Shown here piece after piece: positions 37,744 through 47,077 of a stretch of DNA of 64,000 nt. Origin of the DNA: Ohtaekwangia kribbensis (GTDB lineage Bacteria; Bacteroidota; Bacteroidia; Cytophagales; Cyclobacteriaceae); NCBI RefSeq assembly GCF_042676245.1, contig NZ_JBHTKA010000016.1, positions 467,683-531,682 of the forward strand, given 5' to 3'. The position numbers were made by a program, and so were the translations under genes. Each line of letters begins with the position of its first letter. Within the stretch, counting starts at the first letter, position 1. The notes below the pieces were generated by a model that saw nothing but the letters and a program-made list of their open reading frames with translations, searched no databases and had not been told where the DNA came from.

Positions 37744-37998
37744 TGGCATAACACTATAGTATATAGTCCACCAACACGGTTTTTATATATAGTATATTTC
37801 AATAAGGTCATAATGACACTTGTTTGATTTGGACACGTGAGCGTATATAATTGAGATAATTGTTGTAACGTATGATGATTGTTAGTTGACTGATTTTCAG
37901 GCACCGTGTGTGCTGTGCGGACCAATCTCTCCTAAAAATTTTCCGTGCTCGAAAACGATTGTATCAAAATTTATTTAAAATTGTATGGAGTTGATGGA

Positions 37999-38580
37999 AT
38001 GTCGCACCTAAACCTCTATACAACCGAAGAGCAAATGCTGCAGGGTTTACGCCTCGGCAGTGAAGAAGCTTTTGAAGTAATCTTCAAGAAGCATTGGCGT
38101 CCATTGTATAATCAGGCCTTCGCTAAAATTCAATCGCGCGAGGAAGCAGAAGAGATTGTGCAGAGTATATTTTCAACGCTGTGGGAGAAGCGCGATTCAT
38201 TTCTTATCACCAATCTCTCTTTCTATTTGCAAACAGCCGTACGCAACCGCGTCATCAATCATATTCGTCAGAAGGTAACACAGCGGAAATATTGGGACTA
38301 CTATAAGAATTTTATACCGCAGCAGAAAGAAGACACGGAGAACACGGTGATCTATACCGATCTGTCGGAAGCGATGGAAAATGCAGTAAGCAAGCTTCCT
38401 AAAAAATCACAACAAGTGTTCAGACTTAGTCGCATGGAAGGTCGCTCTACTTCCGAAATTGCCAACCGGCTTAAGTTATCCGAGAAAGCTATTCAATATC
38501 ATCTCACTAAATCTTTGAAAGAATTACGCATTCAGCTCAAGGATTTTATACTCTGCCTGGCGCTGTTTATGGGGATGTAG
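37999..38580 (+). CDS. ECF sigma factor, FecI-like (module A)
   Basis: 193 residues from the ATG at 37999; the GTG at 37945 would add 18 residues before the family start. Region 2 (FEVIFKKHWRPLYNQAFAKI; EEAEEIVQSIFSTLW) and region 4 (KLPKKSQQVFRLSRMEGRST; KAIQYHLTKSLKELR) are complete. Bacteroidota FecI proteins direct transcription of the linked susCD genes when the STN domain of SusC signals through FecR. It lies 83 bases before fecR and is first in the module FecI-FecR-SusC-SusD. Confidence 0.93.
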   Translation: MSHLNLYTTEEQMLQGLRLGSEEAFEVIFKKHWRPLYNQAFAKIQSREEAEEIVQSIFSTLWEKRDSFLITNLSFYLQTAVRNRVINHIRQKVTQRKYWDYYKNFIPQQKEDTENTVIYTDLSEAMENAVSKLPKKSQQVFRLSRMEGRSTSEIANRLKLSEKAIQYHLTKSLKELRIQLKDFILCLALFMGM

Positions 38581-38595
38581 GCACGCTTCATAAAA

Positions 38596-38645
38596 TATTT
38601 TAAAAAATCTTCGGTAACGATTTAGGATGATTGAGGACAACTGTG
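38596..38645 (+). promoter_or_regulatory. Conserved element in the FecI-FecR gap (module A)
   Basis: An A/T run is followed by TCTTCGGTAACGATTTAGGATGA, with TTTAGG at 38621-38626, 41 bases after the fecI stop. Module B has a similar arrangement (T run, then CAGGTGCTATAGGGG) at nearly the same distance. It may be a FecI-dependent promoter or a leader element for fecR. Confidence 0.4.
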
Positions 38646-38663
38646 TCTTTACAGTATTATTTT

Positions 38664-39680
38664 ATGACACAGGAAGAATTCAGCAAGCTTTTGGCGCGGT
38701 ATACTCGCGGTGAATGTACACCGCAGGAAGAAGAATTTATACTGAAGTGGTATGATACTGTCCAGGCATCGCACCCCGAAGCGGCTGATGAAAGCAGCGA
38801 AGCCACGGAGGCACGATTGTGGGCAAGCCTGCAGGTGAAGTTAAAACGTACAAAAAAATCATCATTTTATTATACCTGGCGTGTGGCAGCTGCTATACTG
38901 CTGTTGATGGCAACGGGAGCCGTGCTATACTTTGCTAACTACGGATTTACTCCGGCAGAAGAGTCGGTGGCCATTAACAATTTCGGTCAGAAATATACCG
39001 GTATACAACTCATCGAGAACAAAACAAATATACCTCACCGGGTAACACTTACCGATGGGAGTGAAGTAACATTGGAGCCCGGCAGCGAGCTTCGCGTAGC
39101 CTCTGAATTTACCAATAACAAACGCGAAGTATACCTTACCGGTGAAGCCTTCTTTCATGTAAAGCGCGATACGTTACGACCGTTCCTGGTATATGCCAAT
39201 GAAGTAATCACCAAAGTGCTGGGCACAAGTTTTACAGTAAAAGCATACAAAGATGCCAAGCAAACCACCGTAGCGGTAATGACCGGTAAAGTTTCTGTTT
39301 CTACCAACCCTGAAGTAATTCAGAAAAAACATACCACGCAGGAAGTTATACTTACGCCCAATCAGGAGGCCGTCTATAATCGCGCCATCAATAAAGTAAC
39401 AAAGAAACTGGTGGATGTGCCACGCATTGTGCTGGAGAAGCCTACACTTTTTGAAATGAAGTATGATGCTACACCCGTGTCCAAAATTTTTGAAGTATTG
39501 GAAGAGAACTATGGTGTAGAGATAATCTATGATGAAGACATTCTTTCAGAGTGTTTTCTCACTACGTCTATGTCAGACGAAGGACTATATCAACGAATTG
39601 AAATTATCTGCAAAGCTATCGGAGCTGAATATAAAATTCAGGATACAACCATTACTATAACCGGTAAAGGATGTCAATGA
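38664..39680 (+). CDS. FecR-like anti-sigma factor (module A)
   Basis: 338 residues from the ATG at 38664; the TTG at 38631 is unlikely. A cytoplasmic N-terminal domain that would bind FecI (LLARYTRGECTPQEEEFILKWY), one membrane helix (AAAILLLMATGAVLYFANY), the periplasmic FecR domain (VTLTDGSEVTLEPGSELRV; GEAFFHVKRDTLRPFLVYA; VLGTSFTVKAY) and a C-terminal domain (VSKIFEVLEENYGVEIIYDE) that contacts SusC. It ends in GKGCQ, like GAGCVN in module B. It relays the substrate signal from SusC to FecI. Confidence 0.93.
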   Translation: MTQEEFSKLLARYTRGECTPQEEEFILKWYDTVQASHPEAADESSEATEARLWASLQVKLKRTKKSSFYYTWRVAAAILLLMATGAVLYFANYGFTPAEESVAINNFGQKYTGIQLIENKTNIPHRVTLTDGSEVTLEPGSELRVASEFTNNKREVYLTGEAFFHVKRDTLRPFLVYANEVITKVLGTSFTVKAYKDAKQTTVAVMTGKVSVSTNPEVIQKKHTTQEVILTPNQEAVYNRAINKVTKKLVDVPRIVLEKPTLFEMKYDATPVSKIFEVLEENYGVEIIYDEDILSECFLTTSMSDEGLYQRIEIICKAIGAEYKIQDTTITITGKGCQ

Positions 39681-39762
39681 AATTAAGCCTTGTAAAAGAT
39701 GTTAAACTAAACCCTCTTACTATGCAATAGAAGTCTAACTAACCCCACTAACAAAAAAAAAT

Positions 39763-39835
39763 GGGCTAATGATGCTGGTACCATCATCAGCCCGTCACGC
39801 ATGCGCAGGACAAACCTGCGCACCATCTAGTTTTT
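39763..39835 (+). promoter_or_regulatory. Two hairpins between fecR and susC (module A)
   Basis: GGGCTAATGATG (39763-39774) pairs with CATCATCAGCCC (39782-39793) with one mismatch. Nine bases later GCGCAGG (39803-39809) pairs with CCTGCGC (39815-39821), followed after nine bases by TTTTT. The second may be an intrinsic terminator or attenuator; the first may protect or pause the transcript. Confidence 0.65.
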
Positions 39836-39865
39836 GCCTATTGTCAAACAAAAACATTCTAAGGT

Positions 39866-42800
39866 ATGAATAATAAACCTAAACCTTTTAGAAAAGCATT
39901 CCTATTCTTTATGAAAATCACCGTAATCCATATGATGATCAGTTGCGCAACGATCATGTTCGGTTATGCGGTCGATACAAGTGGTCAGGAAGTTTTAAAA
40001 CGTAAGGTGACCATCCGGGTAGAAAATGCAAAAGTAAAATCAGTTCTTGCAACGATTGAATCCGAAGCCGGTGTAAAATTCACCTATCGCCCACGCCTTT
40101 TAAAGAGTATTGAAAATGTAACGCTCAACGTTGCAGATACACCTTTGGAAGAAATATTAACGAAAGTATTTCACCGCTCGGTGGAGTATGCAGTGATCGG
40201 TAAACAAATTGTATTGACCGAAGTTGCCCCCGAAGAAGAGCCGTTGCGTACAGAAACCAAAAACTATAGCATCATCGCTATACAGATAACCGGTACTGTA
40301 AAAGATGAAACAGGACAGCCATTGCCCGGAGTAAACGTGTTGGAAAAAGGTACATCCAACGGAACTACTACCGATGCTGATGGTAAATATTCACTCGATC
40401 TGATAAGCGATAACCCTACTGTTGTATTTTCCTTTATCGGGTATGCAACACAGGAAGTTGCTGTTGCCGGTCGCACTGCAGTTGATATAACCTTGAACGC
40501 AGACACGCAGACACTCGATGAAATTGTAGTAGTGGGTTATGGTACGGAAGAGAAACGGGAACTTACCAGTGCTGTTGTTTCTGTAGGAAATAAAGAAATG
40601 CTGCAAGGTGCGTTTAACAGCCCGCTGCAGATGATCGATGGTAAAGTAGCAGGTCTTACGGTCTCAAACCCTGCAGCCGGAGATCCGAACCGTGGTACCG
40701 ATGTACAAATCCGCGGTGCATCGTCATTCAAAGCCGGTAACGCTCCGCTGATCATTATCGATGGTATGCCGGGTGGCGATCTTCGAAATGTAGCGCAGCA
40801 GGATATAGAATCAATTACTGTATTGAAAGACGGAGCCGCTGCAGCGATCTACGGATCACGCGGTGCCAACGGTGTTATATTGGTGCAAACTAAAAAAGGT
40901 AAAGCCGGTAAAGTATCCATTACGTACGACAGCTATATTGAACACGATGCTGTTGCTGCAAGACCCAATATACTTTCAGCGGATGAGTTCCTGGAACGCG
41001 GCCGTGATACAGATCGCGGTGCACGCACAGACTGGTATGATGAATTGATTCGCGACAATAACATCGGACAGAACCACTTCCTCGCAGTATCCGGCGGTAA
41101 TGAAAATACGACACTCCGTATCTCTACAAACTATCGTACAAAAGATGGTATAGATATAGCATCCGGAAGAAAGGAGTATGGCTTGCGTACAAACTTTGTA
41201 CAGCGCGCACTCGATGGTTTCCTGGAACTCGGTGGAAATATATCATACCGTGTTGCTAATGAAGATTTGCTTGGTACAGATTTCGGAAATCCGGTAAACA
41301 ACTACGGAGCGTTCCAGCAGGCAGTAAAACTGAATCCTACCATTCCGGTAATGGATCCGAACAACCCGGGCTTCTATAACAACCTGCAAGGGTATGATAC
41401 ATATAACCCGGTACAGGCACTAAAGACTAGAGACATTAGAGCTGAACGCGTTTACTCTATATTTGACTTCAATGTAAAGCTGAATTTACTGAAGAACCTG
41501 AGCACCGAAGTAAAACTCGCTCGCCAGGCGCAAGACATGTTGCTGAAGGAATACTATAGCGGTAAATCTTCGGAGTCAATCAACGGTGGCTTTACTGGTC
41601 GCGCACGTTTACAAGACGAACGCTGGACAGACTATACATTGGAGTGGATCGGTAACTATAACACCACCATCGATCGCCATGATATAAAAGTACTGGGAGG
41701 TTATTCTTACCAGGAATTCAACAACGAAGGACACTGGTTACAGAACAGACGTTTCCCTTCGGATGCATATAGCTATAACAACATCAGCGCAGGTAACTAT
41801 GGTAACGGACTTGCCATCAACATGTCGGATGTGATGGACTCCTGGAGAAGCAAGGAAAAAACAATTGCCTTTTTAGGACGTCTTACCTATAGCTACGATG
41901 ATCGCTACTATTTAATGGGATCGTTCCGCTACGAAGGTAATACCAAGTTCGGTCCGAATAATAAATGGGGATTGTTCCCTGCTGTATCAGCTGCATGGCG
42001 CATATCTTCGTTGCCTGCTGTACAGGATGTAGACATCATCAACGATCTGAAGTTACGCGTGTCGTATGGTGTAACCGGTCGTGCTGGTTTCGATCGCTAT
42101 ACTTCTATGGCTAAGTATCAAGGCTACGGTCGCTATCAAAACGATGAGGGCCAGTGGATACAGGTATATGGTCCGGGTAACAACTACAACCCTGACCTTC
42201 GCTGGGAAAAACAGATCTCTTACAACGTAGGTCTTGACTTCGCCTTATTTGATAGTCGCGTAAGCGGTAGCATCGATGGCTTCATTCGTAAAGGAAGTGA
42301 TCTGATCAACGACTACCTCGTGCCTGTACCTCCATACCTGCATGACCGTATGTTTGTAAACGTAGGTACGCAGAGTGCGCGCGGTGTTGAATTGACATTA
42401 GCATGGAATGCCATCAAGTCAAATGACTTCAGTTATACTATAAATCTTACCGGATCCTATACCAAGTCGCGTATGGATAAATTCGGAGATGACAAGTTCA
42501 AGGCAGACTTCCGCTATATGGGCGATCTTCCTTCACCGGGTAACCCTGGTCCTGCATACCGTCTCGAAGAAGGAACCGAGATCGGAAGTTTCTGGGGGTA
42601 TAAATATGCCGGTGTGGATGAAGATGGAAAAATACTCATCTGGAAAAATGCAGAAGTTGGTGGTGAAGCGATTGTAGCTTCTACACAAGCTGATGCAAAC
42701 CGCGATAAGACCTATATCGGTCATGGTATGCCACGCTATGAATTATCATTCGGTAATACCTTCAGCTATAAACGATTTGATCTGTCGCTCTTCTTCCGCG

Positions 42801-43180
42801 GCCGTTTCGATTACCAGATCATGAATCTATACCAGATGTACTATGGTTTGCAGGCTGAGCCAAACGTAAACCTGCTGGAAGATGCTTATGGTCGCAACGG
42901 ACACATCACCAGCGGAAAAGTAATTACTGATTACTTCCTCGAGGATGGCGATTACTTCCGACTGGAGAACATTACACTTGGTTGGTCTCCTCGTGTAGGA
43001 CAGGGTAAAATCAGCAGCCTCCGTATATACGGTACTGTGCGCAACGTGTTTACATTATCTGGTTTCACAGGACTTGATCCTGCCGCCATTGGTGTAACCG
43101 GTCTGGAGCCAGGTATGGGCAGTCTTAACGTATACCCTGTTGTACGCAACTTCGCACTGGGTGTGCAGGTTGGTTTCTAA
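39866..43180 (+). CDS. SusC-like TonB-dependent transporter with STN domain (module A)
   Basis: 1104 residues. After a long signal region (MNNKPKPFRKAFLFFMKITV...) comes an STN domain (KRKVTIRVENAKVKSVLATI; about 45-120), then a carboxypeptidase-regulatory-like domain (GTVKDETGQPLPGVNVLEKG), the plug (EIVVVGYGTEEKRELTSAVV; IYGSRGANGVILVQTKKGK) and the barrel, ending in a Phe (GVQVGF). The STN domain is the hallmark of transporters that signal through FecR/FecI, which lie directly upstream. The substrate is unknown, since module A has no enzyme gene. Confidence 0.95.
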   Translation: MNNKPKPFRKAFLFFMKITVIHMMISCATIMFGYAVDTSGQEVLKRKVTIRVENAKVKSVLATIESEAGVKFTYRPRLLKSIENVTLNVADTPLEEILTKVFHRSVEYAVIGKQIVLTEVAPEEEPLRTETKNYSIIAIQITGTVKDETGQPLPGVNVLEKGTSNGTTTDADGKYSLDLISDNPTVVFSFIGYATQEVAVAGRTAVDITLNADTQTLDEIVVVGYGTEEKRELTSAVVSVGNKEMLQGAFNSPLQMIDGKVAGLTVSNPAAGDPNRGTDVQIRGASSFKAGNAPLIIIDGMPGGDLRNVAQQDIESITVLKDGAAAAIYGSRGANGVILVQTKKGKAGKVSITYDSYIEHDAVAARPNILSADEFLERGRDTDRGARTDWYDELIRDNNIGQNHFLAVSGGNENTTLRISTNYRTKDGIDIASGRKEYGLRTNFVQRALDGFLELGGNISYRVANEDLLGTDFGNPVNNYGAFQQAVKLNPTIPVMDPNNPGFYNNLQGYDTYNPVQALKTRDIRAERVYSIFDFNVKLNLLKNLSTEVKLARQAQDMLLKEYYSGKSSESINGGFTGRARLQDERWTDYTLEWIGNYNTTIDRHDIKVLGGYSYQEFNNEGHWLQNRRFPSDAYSYNNISAGNYGNGLAINMSDVMDSWRSKEKTIAFLGRLTYSYDDRYYLMGSFRYEGNTKFGPNNKWGLFPAVSAAWRISSLPAVQDVDIINDLKLRVSYGVTGRAGFDRYTSMAKYQGYGRYQNDEGQWIQVYGPGNNYNPDLRWEKQISYNVGLDFALFDSRVSGSIDGFIRKGSDLINDYLVPVPPYLHDRMFVNVGTQSARGVELTLAWNAIKSNDFSYTINLTGSYTKSRMDKFGDDKFKADFRYMGDLPSPGNPGPAYRLEEGTEIGSFWGYKYAGVDEDGKILIWKNAEVGGEAIVASTQADANRDKTYIGHGMPRYELSFGNTFSYKRFDLSLFFRGRFDYQIMNLYQMYYGLQAEPNVNLLEDAYGRNGHITSGKVITDYFLEDGDYFRLENITLGWSPRVGQGKISSLRIYGTVRNVFTLSGFTGLDPAAIGVTGLEPGMGSLNVYPVVRNFALGVQVGF

Positions 43181-43202
43181 GTACGATCCTATAAATCTAT
43201 TT

Positions 43203-44900
43203 ATGAAAAGTATGATGAAAAATATATTGCGCTATACGTTGCTTATTACAGTAGTAGTAGCATCGTCATGTACAAACCTGGATGAAGAAGCATTTGATGT
43301 ATTGCCTGCAGATGTATACTACCAGGACAAGAACTCGGTTATCGCTGCCCTGGTTCGTCCATACGAGCATGGACACTGGTGTGGATGGGATGGCGACCGC
43401 TGGTTGCTGCAGGAGTTAACAGCCGATCAGTTCGTATGGACACAAAAAGGAAAACACGGATATGATGATGGTAATTGGATACGTCTGCACAACCACGCAT
43501 GGAACCAGGATCAGGGGCAAATTTACGGAAGCTGGACAGGACCATATCAAGGTATAGGACAGTGTAACATATTGCTTCGCGATCTGCAAAAACTCGATTA
43601 CCCTACACTGGGATTAACCGAGACCGAGAAAGCTCAGCATATCGCAGAGATCAGAACACTGCGTGCTTGGTTCTATTTTTTCCTGATCGATTTCTTCCGC
43701 AGTGTACCGATCGTTGAAGATGTAGAGACCATCAAAGCTCAATCAACACCGGAAGAAGTATTTGCCTACATCGAGAAAGAGATCAAGGAATCTTTACCGG
43801 GTCTTCCGAAGAATGCGCGTTCAGGTCGTTGGGACCAGGGCGGAGCAGCTTCTTTGCTCGTGCGTTTATACCTCAATGCAGAGAAGTGGGTAGGTACTGC
43901 TAAATATACCGAGTGCGCTGAGTATGCACAGGCTATCATTGATGGAGAGTATGGTACATACTCCATCGATCCTGATTACAAAGGCCCATTCCGTTCGGGT
44001 GTGAAAGGATATAAATCTCCGGAGAATATATTCGAGTTTCCGCACGCGAAGAATATATATGAGTTCGGTTGGATGTATAACGCCATGATGCACTACCAGG
44101 CACGCTATTCATTGGACAATGACTGGGGTGGATGGAATGGTATACATTTAACACCTTCGCTTGATCTCGAAGGCGATGAGCTTCCTTACGCATTGGGTAA
44201 ACCGTACGAGAAATTTGCGGATACCGACAAACGCAAGCAGCCGTTCCATACAACAGCAACCGGTGGTGAGTACGAAGGCTTCTTCCTGATTGGGCAGATG
44301 TATGAATTCGACAAAGTAAAAGGCTATGGATACGACAGCACGAAAACTGTAAAAGGTACAGAAGAGTGGAATGGTCAGCCGTTGAAGTTTGTCGATCAGG
44401 TTGGTCGTTTCTCCGAAAAACCAAATGGTCGCTGGGCGGAAGGTTCACACGTAAATACGGGTGAAGAAAACTCCGGAGTACGTCTGCTCAAATTTCCGTG
44501 GTTGCCCATGTCGCAGAACTTATTTCAGTTCAATGCTGCGCCAGAGATCAGACTTGCTGAAATATACTATTCATTGGCCGAGTGTAAATATAGAGCAGGC
44601 GATAAAGCCGGTGCTGCTATATTACTGGATGCAGTGCGTGAAAGAAATTTCGATGCTGACGACTGGGACGATCAAAGCTACGAAGCTGATCTGGCCAGGT
44701 TAACCGACGATGAATTTATAGACGAGCTCGGAAGGGAATTTATAGGCGAGCGTCACCGCAGAACCGACCTCATCCGCTGGAACCGTTTCGGTGCCGAGTG
44801 GTGGGACAAGCCTGCCGATGGTGCCGATAAATCGATCTTCCCGATACCGAACCAGGCTATAAATGCCAACCCGTTGTTAAAGCCGAACGGAGCAAACTAG
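43203..44900 (+). CDS. SusD-like surface lipoprotein (module A)
   Basis: 565 residues from the ATG at 43203, 22 bases after susC; the longer reading from 43140 overlaps susC and has no signal peptide. The lipobox is VVASSC (Cys23). SusD features are seen: LDEEAFDVLPADVYYQDKNS, IAEIRTLRAWFYFFLIDFFR, EIRLAEIYYSLAECKYRAG and FIGERHRRTDLIRWNRFG. It is the lid and glycan-binding partner of the module A SusC. It is the last gene of the module, followed by a strong terminator. Confidence 0.95.
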   Translation: MKSMMKNILRYTLLITVVVASSCTNLDEEAFDVLPADVYYQDKNSVIAALVRPYEHGHWCGWDGDRWLLQELTADQFVWTQKGKHGYDDGNWIRLHNHAWNQDQGQIYGSWTGPYQGIGQCNILLRDLQKLDYPTLGLTETEKAQHIAEIRTLRAWFYFFLIDFFRSVPIVEDVETIKAQSTPEEVFAYIEKEIKESLPGLPKNARSGRWDQGGAASLLVRLYLNAEKWVGTAKYTECAEYAQAIIDGEYGTYSIDPDYKGPFRSGVKGYKSPENIFEFPHAKNIYEFGWMYNAMMHYQARYSLDNDWGGWNGIHLTPSLDLEGDELPYALGKPYEKFADTDKRKQPFHTTATGGEYEGFFLIGQMYEFDKVKGYGYDSTKTVKGTEEWNGQPLKFVDQVGRFSEKPNGRWAEGSHVNTGEENSGVRLLKFPWLPMSQNLFQFNAAPEIRLAEIYYSLAECKYRAGDKAGAAILLDAVRERNFDADDWDDQSYEADLARLTDDEFIDELGREFIGERHRRTDLIRWNRFGAEWWDKPADGADKSIFPIPNQAINANPLLKPNGAN

Positions 44901-44965
44901 GTATATATATATAGTATACAATTTATAGAGCTCTCTCACATAGGTAAGTGAATTGGGTTAGTTGT

Positions 44966-45002
44966 GAAGCCGCTTCCAGCAATGGAGCGGCTTCTTTTTT
45001 TT
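44966..45002 (+). terminator. Terminator after module A
   Basis: GAAGCCGCT (44966-44974) pairs with AGCGGCTTC (44986-44994), followed by a run of eight T. A textbook intrinsic terminator. Confidence 0.92.
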
Positions 45003-45143
45003 CGTGCGGAGCACGGAATCGTGAATTTCAACCGTTTACAATGCATATTTTTAGACGAAAAGTGTAGAAGATACCGTTAAAGCGTTGTAATTTGTTTCAC
45101 GATTGTTGATTTGATGTCCTGGACCCCTAGACCTAGATTCCTC

Positions 45144-45725
45144 ATGAATAAACTCAAAAATTATTCTGACCAAGATCTTATCGACTTACTGAAGCAGCAG
45201 GACATCGCTGCGTTCGAAGAAATTTATAATCGCTACTGGTATAAATTATATGCTACGGCTTACAAGCGTATTCAGTCGCGCGAAGCAGCTGAAGAATTTG
45301 TACAGGATATATTTACCAGTCTCTGGATAAACCGCGATCTGGTGCATATTAAATCATTGTCTGCCTATCTTTTCACAGCTGTTAAGTATAAAGTCATCAA
45401 CCACCTGCACCATGAAGGTATACGCAAGCAGTACGTTGATCTGCAATTAAGAACACAATCTGAAATAGATAACTCCACCGAAGAACTTGTGCTTGTAAAC
45501 GACCTGCATGTTTCGGTAGAGAAAGAAATCAGCAAGCTTCCACCCAAATGCCAGCAGGTATTTAAACTGAGTCGTCAGGAGAATCTTACCATGAAGCAGA
45601 TCGCTTCGCAATTGGGTATATCCGAAAAGACGGTGGAACATCAATTAGGAAAAGCACTCCGTGTATTGAAAATGAATATCAAGCAACTGGTTGTGCTCGT
45701 GCTCTCTTCCATGGGGTTATTCTGA
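45144..45725 (+). CDS. ECF sigma factor, FecI-like (module B)
   Basis: 193 residues from the ATG at 45144 (MNKLKNYSDQDLIDLLKQQD); an in-frame ATG at 45111 precedes the family start. Regions 2 (FEEIYNRYWYKLYATAYKRI; REAAEEFVQDIFTSLW) and 4 (KLPPKCQQVFKLSRQENLTM; SEKTVEHQLGKALRVLK) are intact and the protein is the same length as its module A homologue. It is expected to drive the module B susCD and downstream genes when released by FecR. Confidence 0.93.
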   Translation: MNKLKNYSDQDLIDLLKQQDIAAFEEIYNRYWYKLYATAYKRIQSREAAEEFVQDIFTSLWINRDLVHIKSLSAYLFTAVKYKVINHLHHEGIRKQYVDLQLRTQSEIDNSTEELVLVNDLHVSVEKEISKLPPKCQQVFKLSRQENLTMKQIASQLGISEKTVEHQLGKALRVLKMNIKQLVVLVLSSMGLF

Positions 45726-45744
45726 TCATCAACCGTACTTTCAA

Positions 45745-45800
45745 AATTTTTTTTCAGGTGCTATAGGGGAGTGCTTCCGTCTGCCTGACTATCTAGTAAG
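45745..45800 (+). promoter_or_regulatory. Conserved element in the FecI-FecR gap (module B)
   Basis: A run of eight T, then CAGGTGCTATAGGGGAGTG (TATAGG at 45762-45767), 37 bases after the fecI stop. Position and sequence parallel TCTTCGGTAACGATTTAGGA in module A. Confidence 0.4.
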
Positions 45801-45809
45801 AGGCCGATT

Positions 45810-45836
45810 AAAACGATTGAAACTATAAATCGTTTT
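45810..45836. promoter_or_regulatory. Perfect hairpin just before fecR (module B)
   Basis: AAAACGATT (45810-45818) pairs perfectly with AATCGTTTT (45828-45836), with a 9-base loop. It ends 17 bases before the fecR ATG, so it may affect fecR translation or act as an operator. No T run follows. Confidence 0.55.
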
Positions 45837-45853
45837 GGTAACACCCTGAACCC

Positions 45854-46903
45854 ATGAAAAGAATTACGCCCGAACTTTTGCAGAAATACCTGCAGGGAAA
45901 ATGCACGCCTGAGGAGAACGAGCTCGTAAACGACTGGTATACTTCCTTTGATGAGTCGGCAGATGATGATGGCAGGCTCCTGGATCTGGAGCAACGCGAG
46001 CAGCTAAAGCAAAAGATGCTGTTGCAGATTCGCGATAACCTGGCTGCAGCCGGGCAATCCATCGCCAACGGAAAAAAGCAGAGTAAATATAGGTCTGTTG
46101 CTTCTACACTCTATAAAGTGGCAGCCGCGGTTACGTTGCTGGTGGCAGCCGGTGTAGGTATACTCTATAATAAAAATAAGAACAACCTGCAGGCAACGGC
46201 CCCAGTGCCTAAGCGCACCAGTATTACCGCGCTTAGCAATACAACACAATCTATACTTCGCCAGGATTTATCGGACGGTACCATTGTATGGCTCAAGCCC
46301 AACAGCAGTATAGAATATCCTGATATATTTAACGAAGCATCGCGTACCATTCAGTTAAAGGGTGAAGCATTCTTTGATGTGGCGCGCGATGAGCAGCGCC
46401 CCTTTATCGTTACTACCGGTAACGTAATTACCAAAGTACTCGGCACAAGCTTCAATATAAAAGCCTATAACAATGCTTCTACAATAGAAGTATCCGTCAT
46501 GAGCGGGAAGGTCGCTGTCCAAATGAATCCCACCGATGCACCGGCTGTACCGGATAGTCCCGAAGAAGTATTCCTCACACCGAACGAACGTGTTACCTAT
46601 GTAAAATCAGAAAACCGTTTGCTCAAGGAAGCACCGCTTCAATTGCCGGAGTTATCGATGTGGCAGCTAACAACCATCGAATATGATAACGTACCGGTAG
46701 AGCGTGTACTGCGCATGCTGGAAAAGAAATTCAATGTCTCAATACAGGTGCGGAATACAAACCTGAATAACTGTTTAATACGTGCAGACTTTACCAATCA
46801 GAACCTGGCAGATATACTGGAGATGCTAAGCCGTTCGATTGAAGCAACGTATGAACTGAACGATAACATTATATACCTCGATGGAGCGGGGTGTGTTAAT
46901 TGA
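45854..46903 (+). CDS. FecR-like anti-sigma factor (module B)
   Basis: 349 residues. The FecI-binding N-terminus is LLQKYLQGKCTPEENELVNDWY; one membrane helix follows (VAAAVTLLVAAGVGILY, about 90-106), then the FecR domain (SDGTIVWLKPNSSIEYPDIF; GEAFFDVARDEQRPFIVTTG; VLGTSFNIKAYNN) and a C-terminal domain (ERVLRMLEKKFNVSIQVR) ending in GAGCVN. The C-terminal Gly-x-Gly-Cys is shared with the module A FecR. It relays the signal from the STN domain of the next gene product to FecI. Confidence 0.93.
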   Translation: MKRITPELLQKYLQGKCTPEENELVNDWYTSFDESADDDGRLLDLEQREQLKQKMLLQIRDNLAAAGQSIANGKKQSKYRSVASTLYKVAAAVTLLVAAGVGILYNKNKNNLQATAPVPKRTSITALSNTTQSILRQDLSDGTIVWLKPNSSIEYPDIFNEASRTIQLKGEAFFDVARDEQRPFIVTTGNVITKVLGTSFNIKAYNNASTIEVSVMSGKVAVQMNPTDAPAVPDSPEEVFLTPNERVTYVKSENRLLKEAPLQLPELSMWQLTTIEYDNVPVERVLRMLEKKFNVSIQVRNTNLNNCLIRADFTNQNLADILEMLSRSIEATYELNDNIIYLDGAGCVN

Positions 46904-47004
46904 ATACAACCACTTAACCAAATCCTAACGTATGCAAGAGTAAATCTATACCCCCTAAAAAGAGATTAGGAGTGATTGCGGCACCCCTAATCAAAAACTA
47001 AATG

Positions 47005-47041
47005 TGCCCCTGTTTCAGATGTGGAAATCAGGATGGGGGCA
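47005..47041 (+). promoter_or_regulatory. Hairpin between fecR and susC (module B)
   Basis: TGCCCC (47005-47010) pairs with GGGGCA (47036-47041), with an inner GAT/ATC stem (47018-47020 with 47027-47029) and wobble pairs between. It occupies the same place as the two hairpins in module A, between fecR and susC. Confidence 0.5.
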
Positions 47042-47077
47042 TCTTGTCTCATTTGTAAAAACGAAACAATCAAAATT

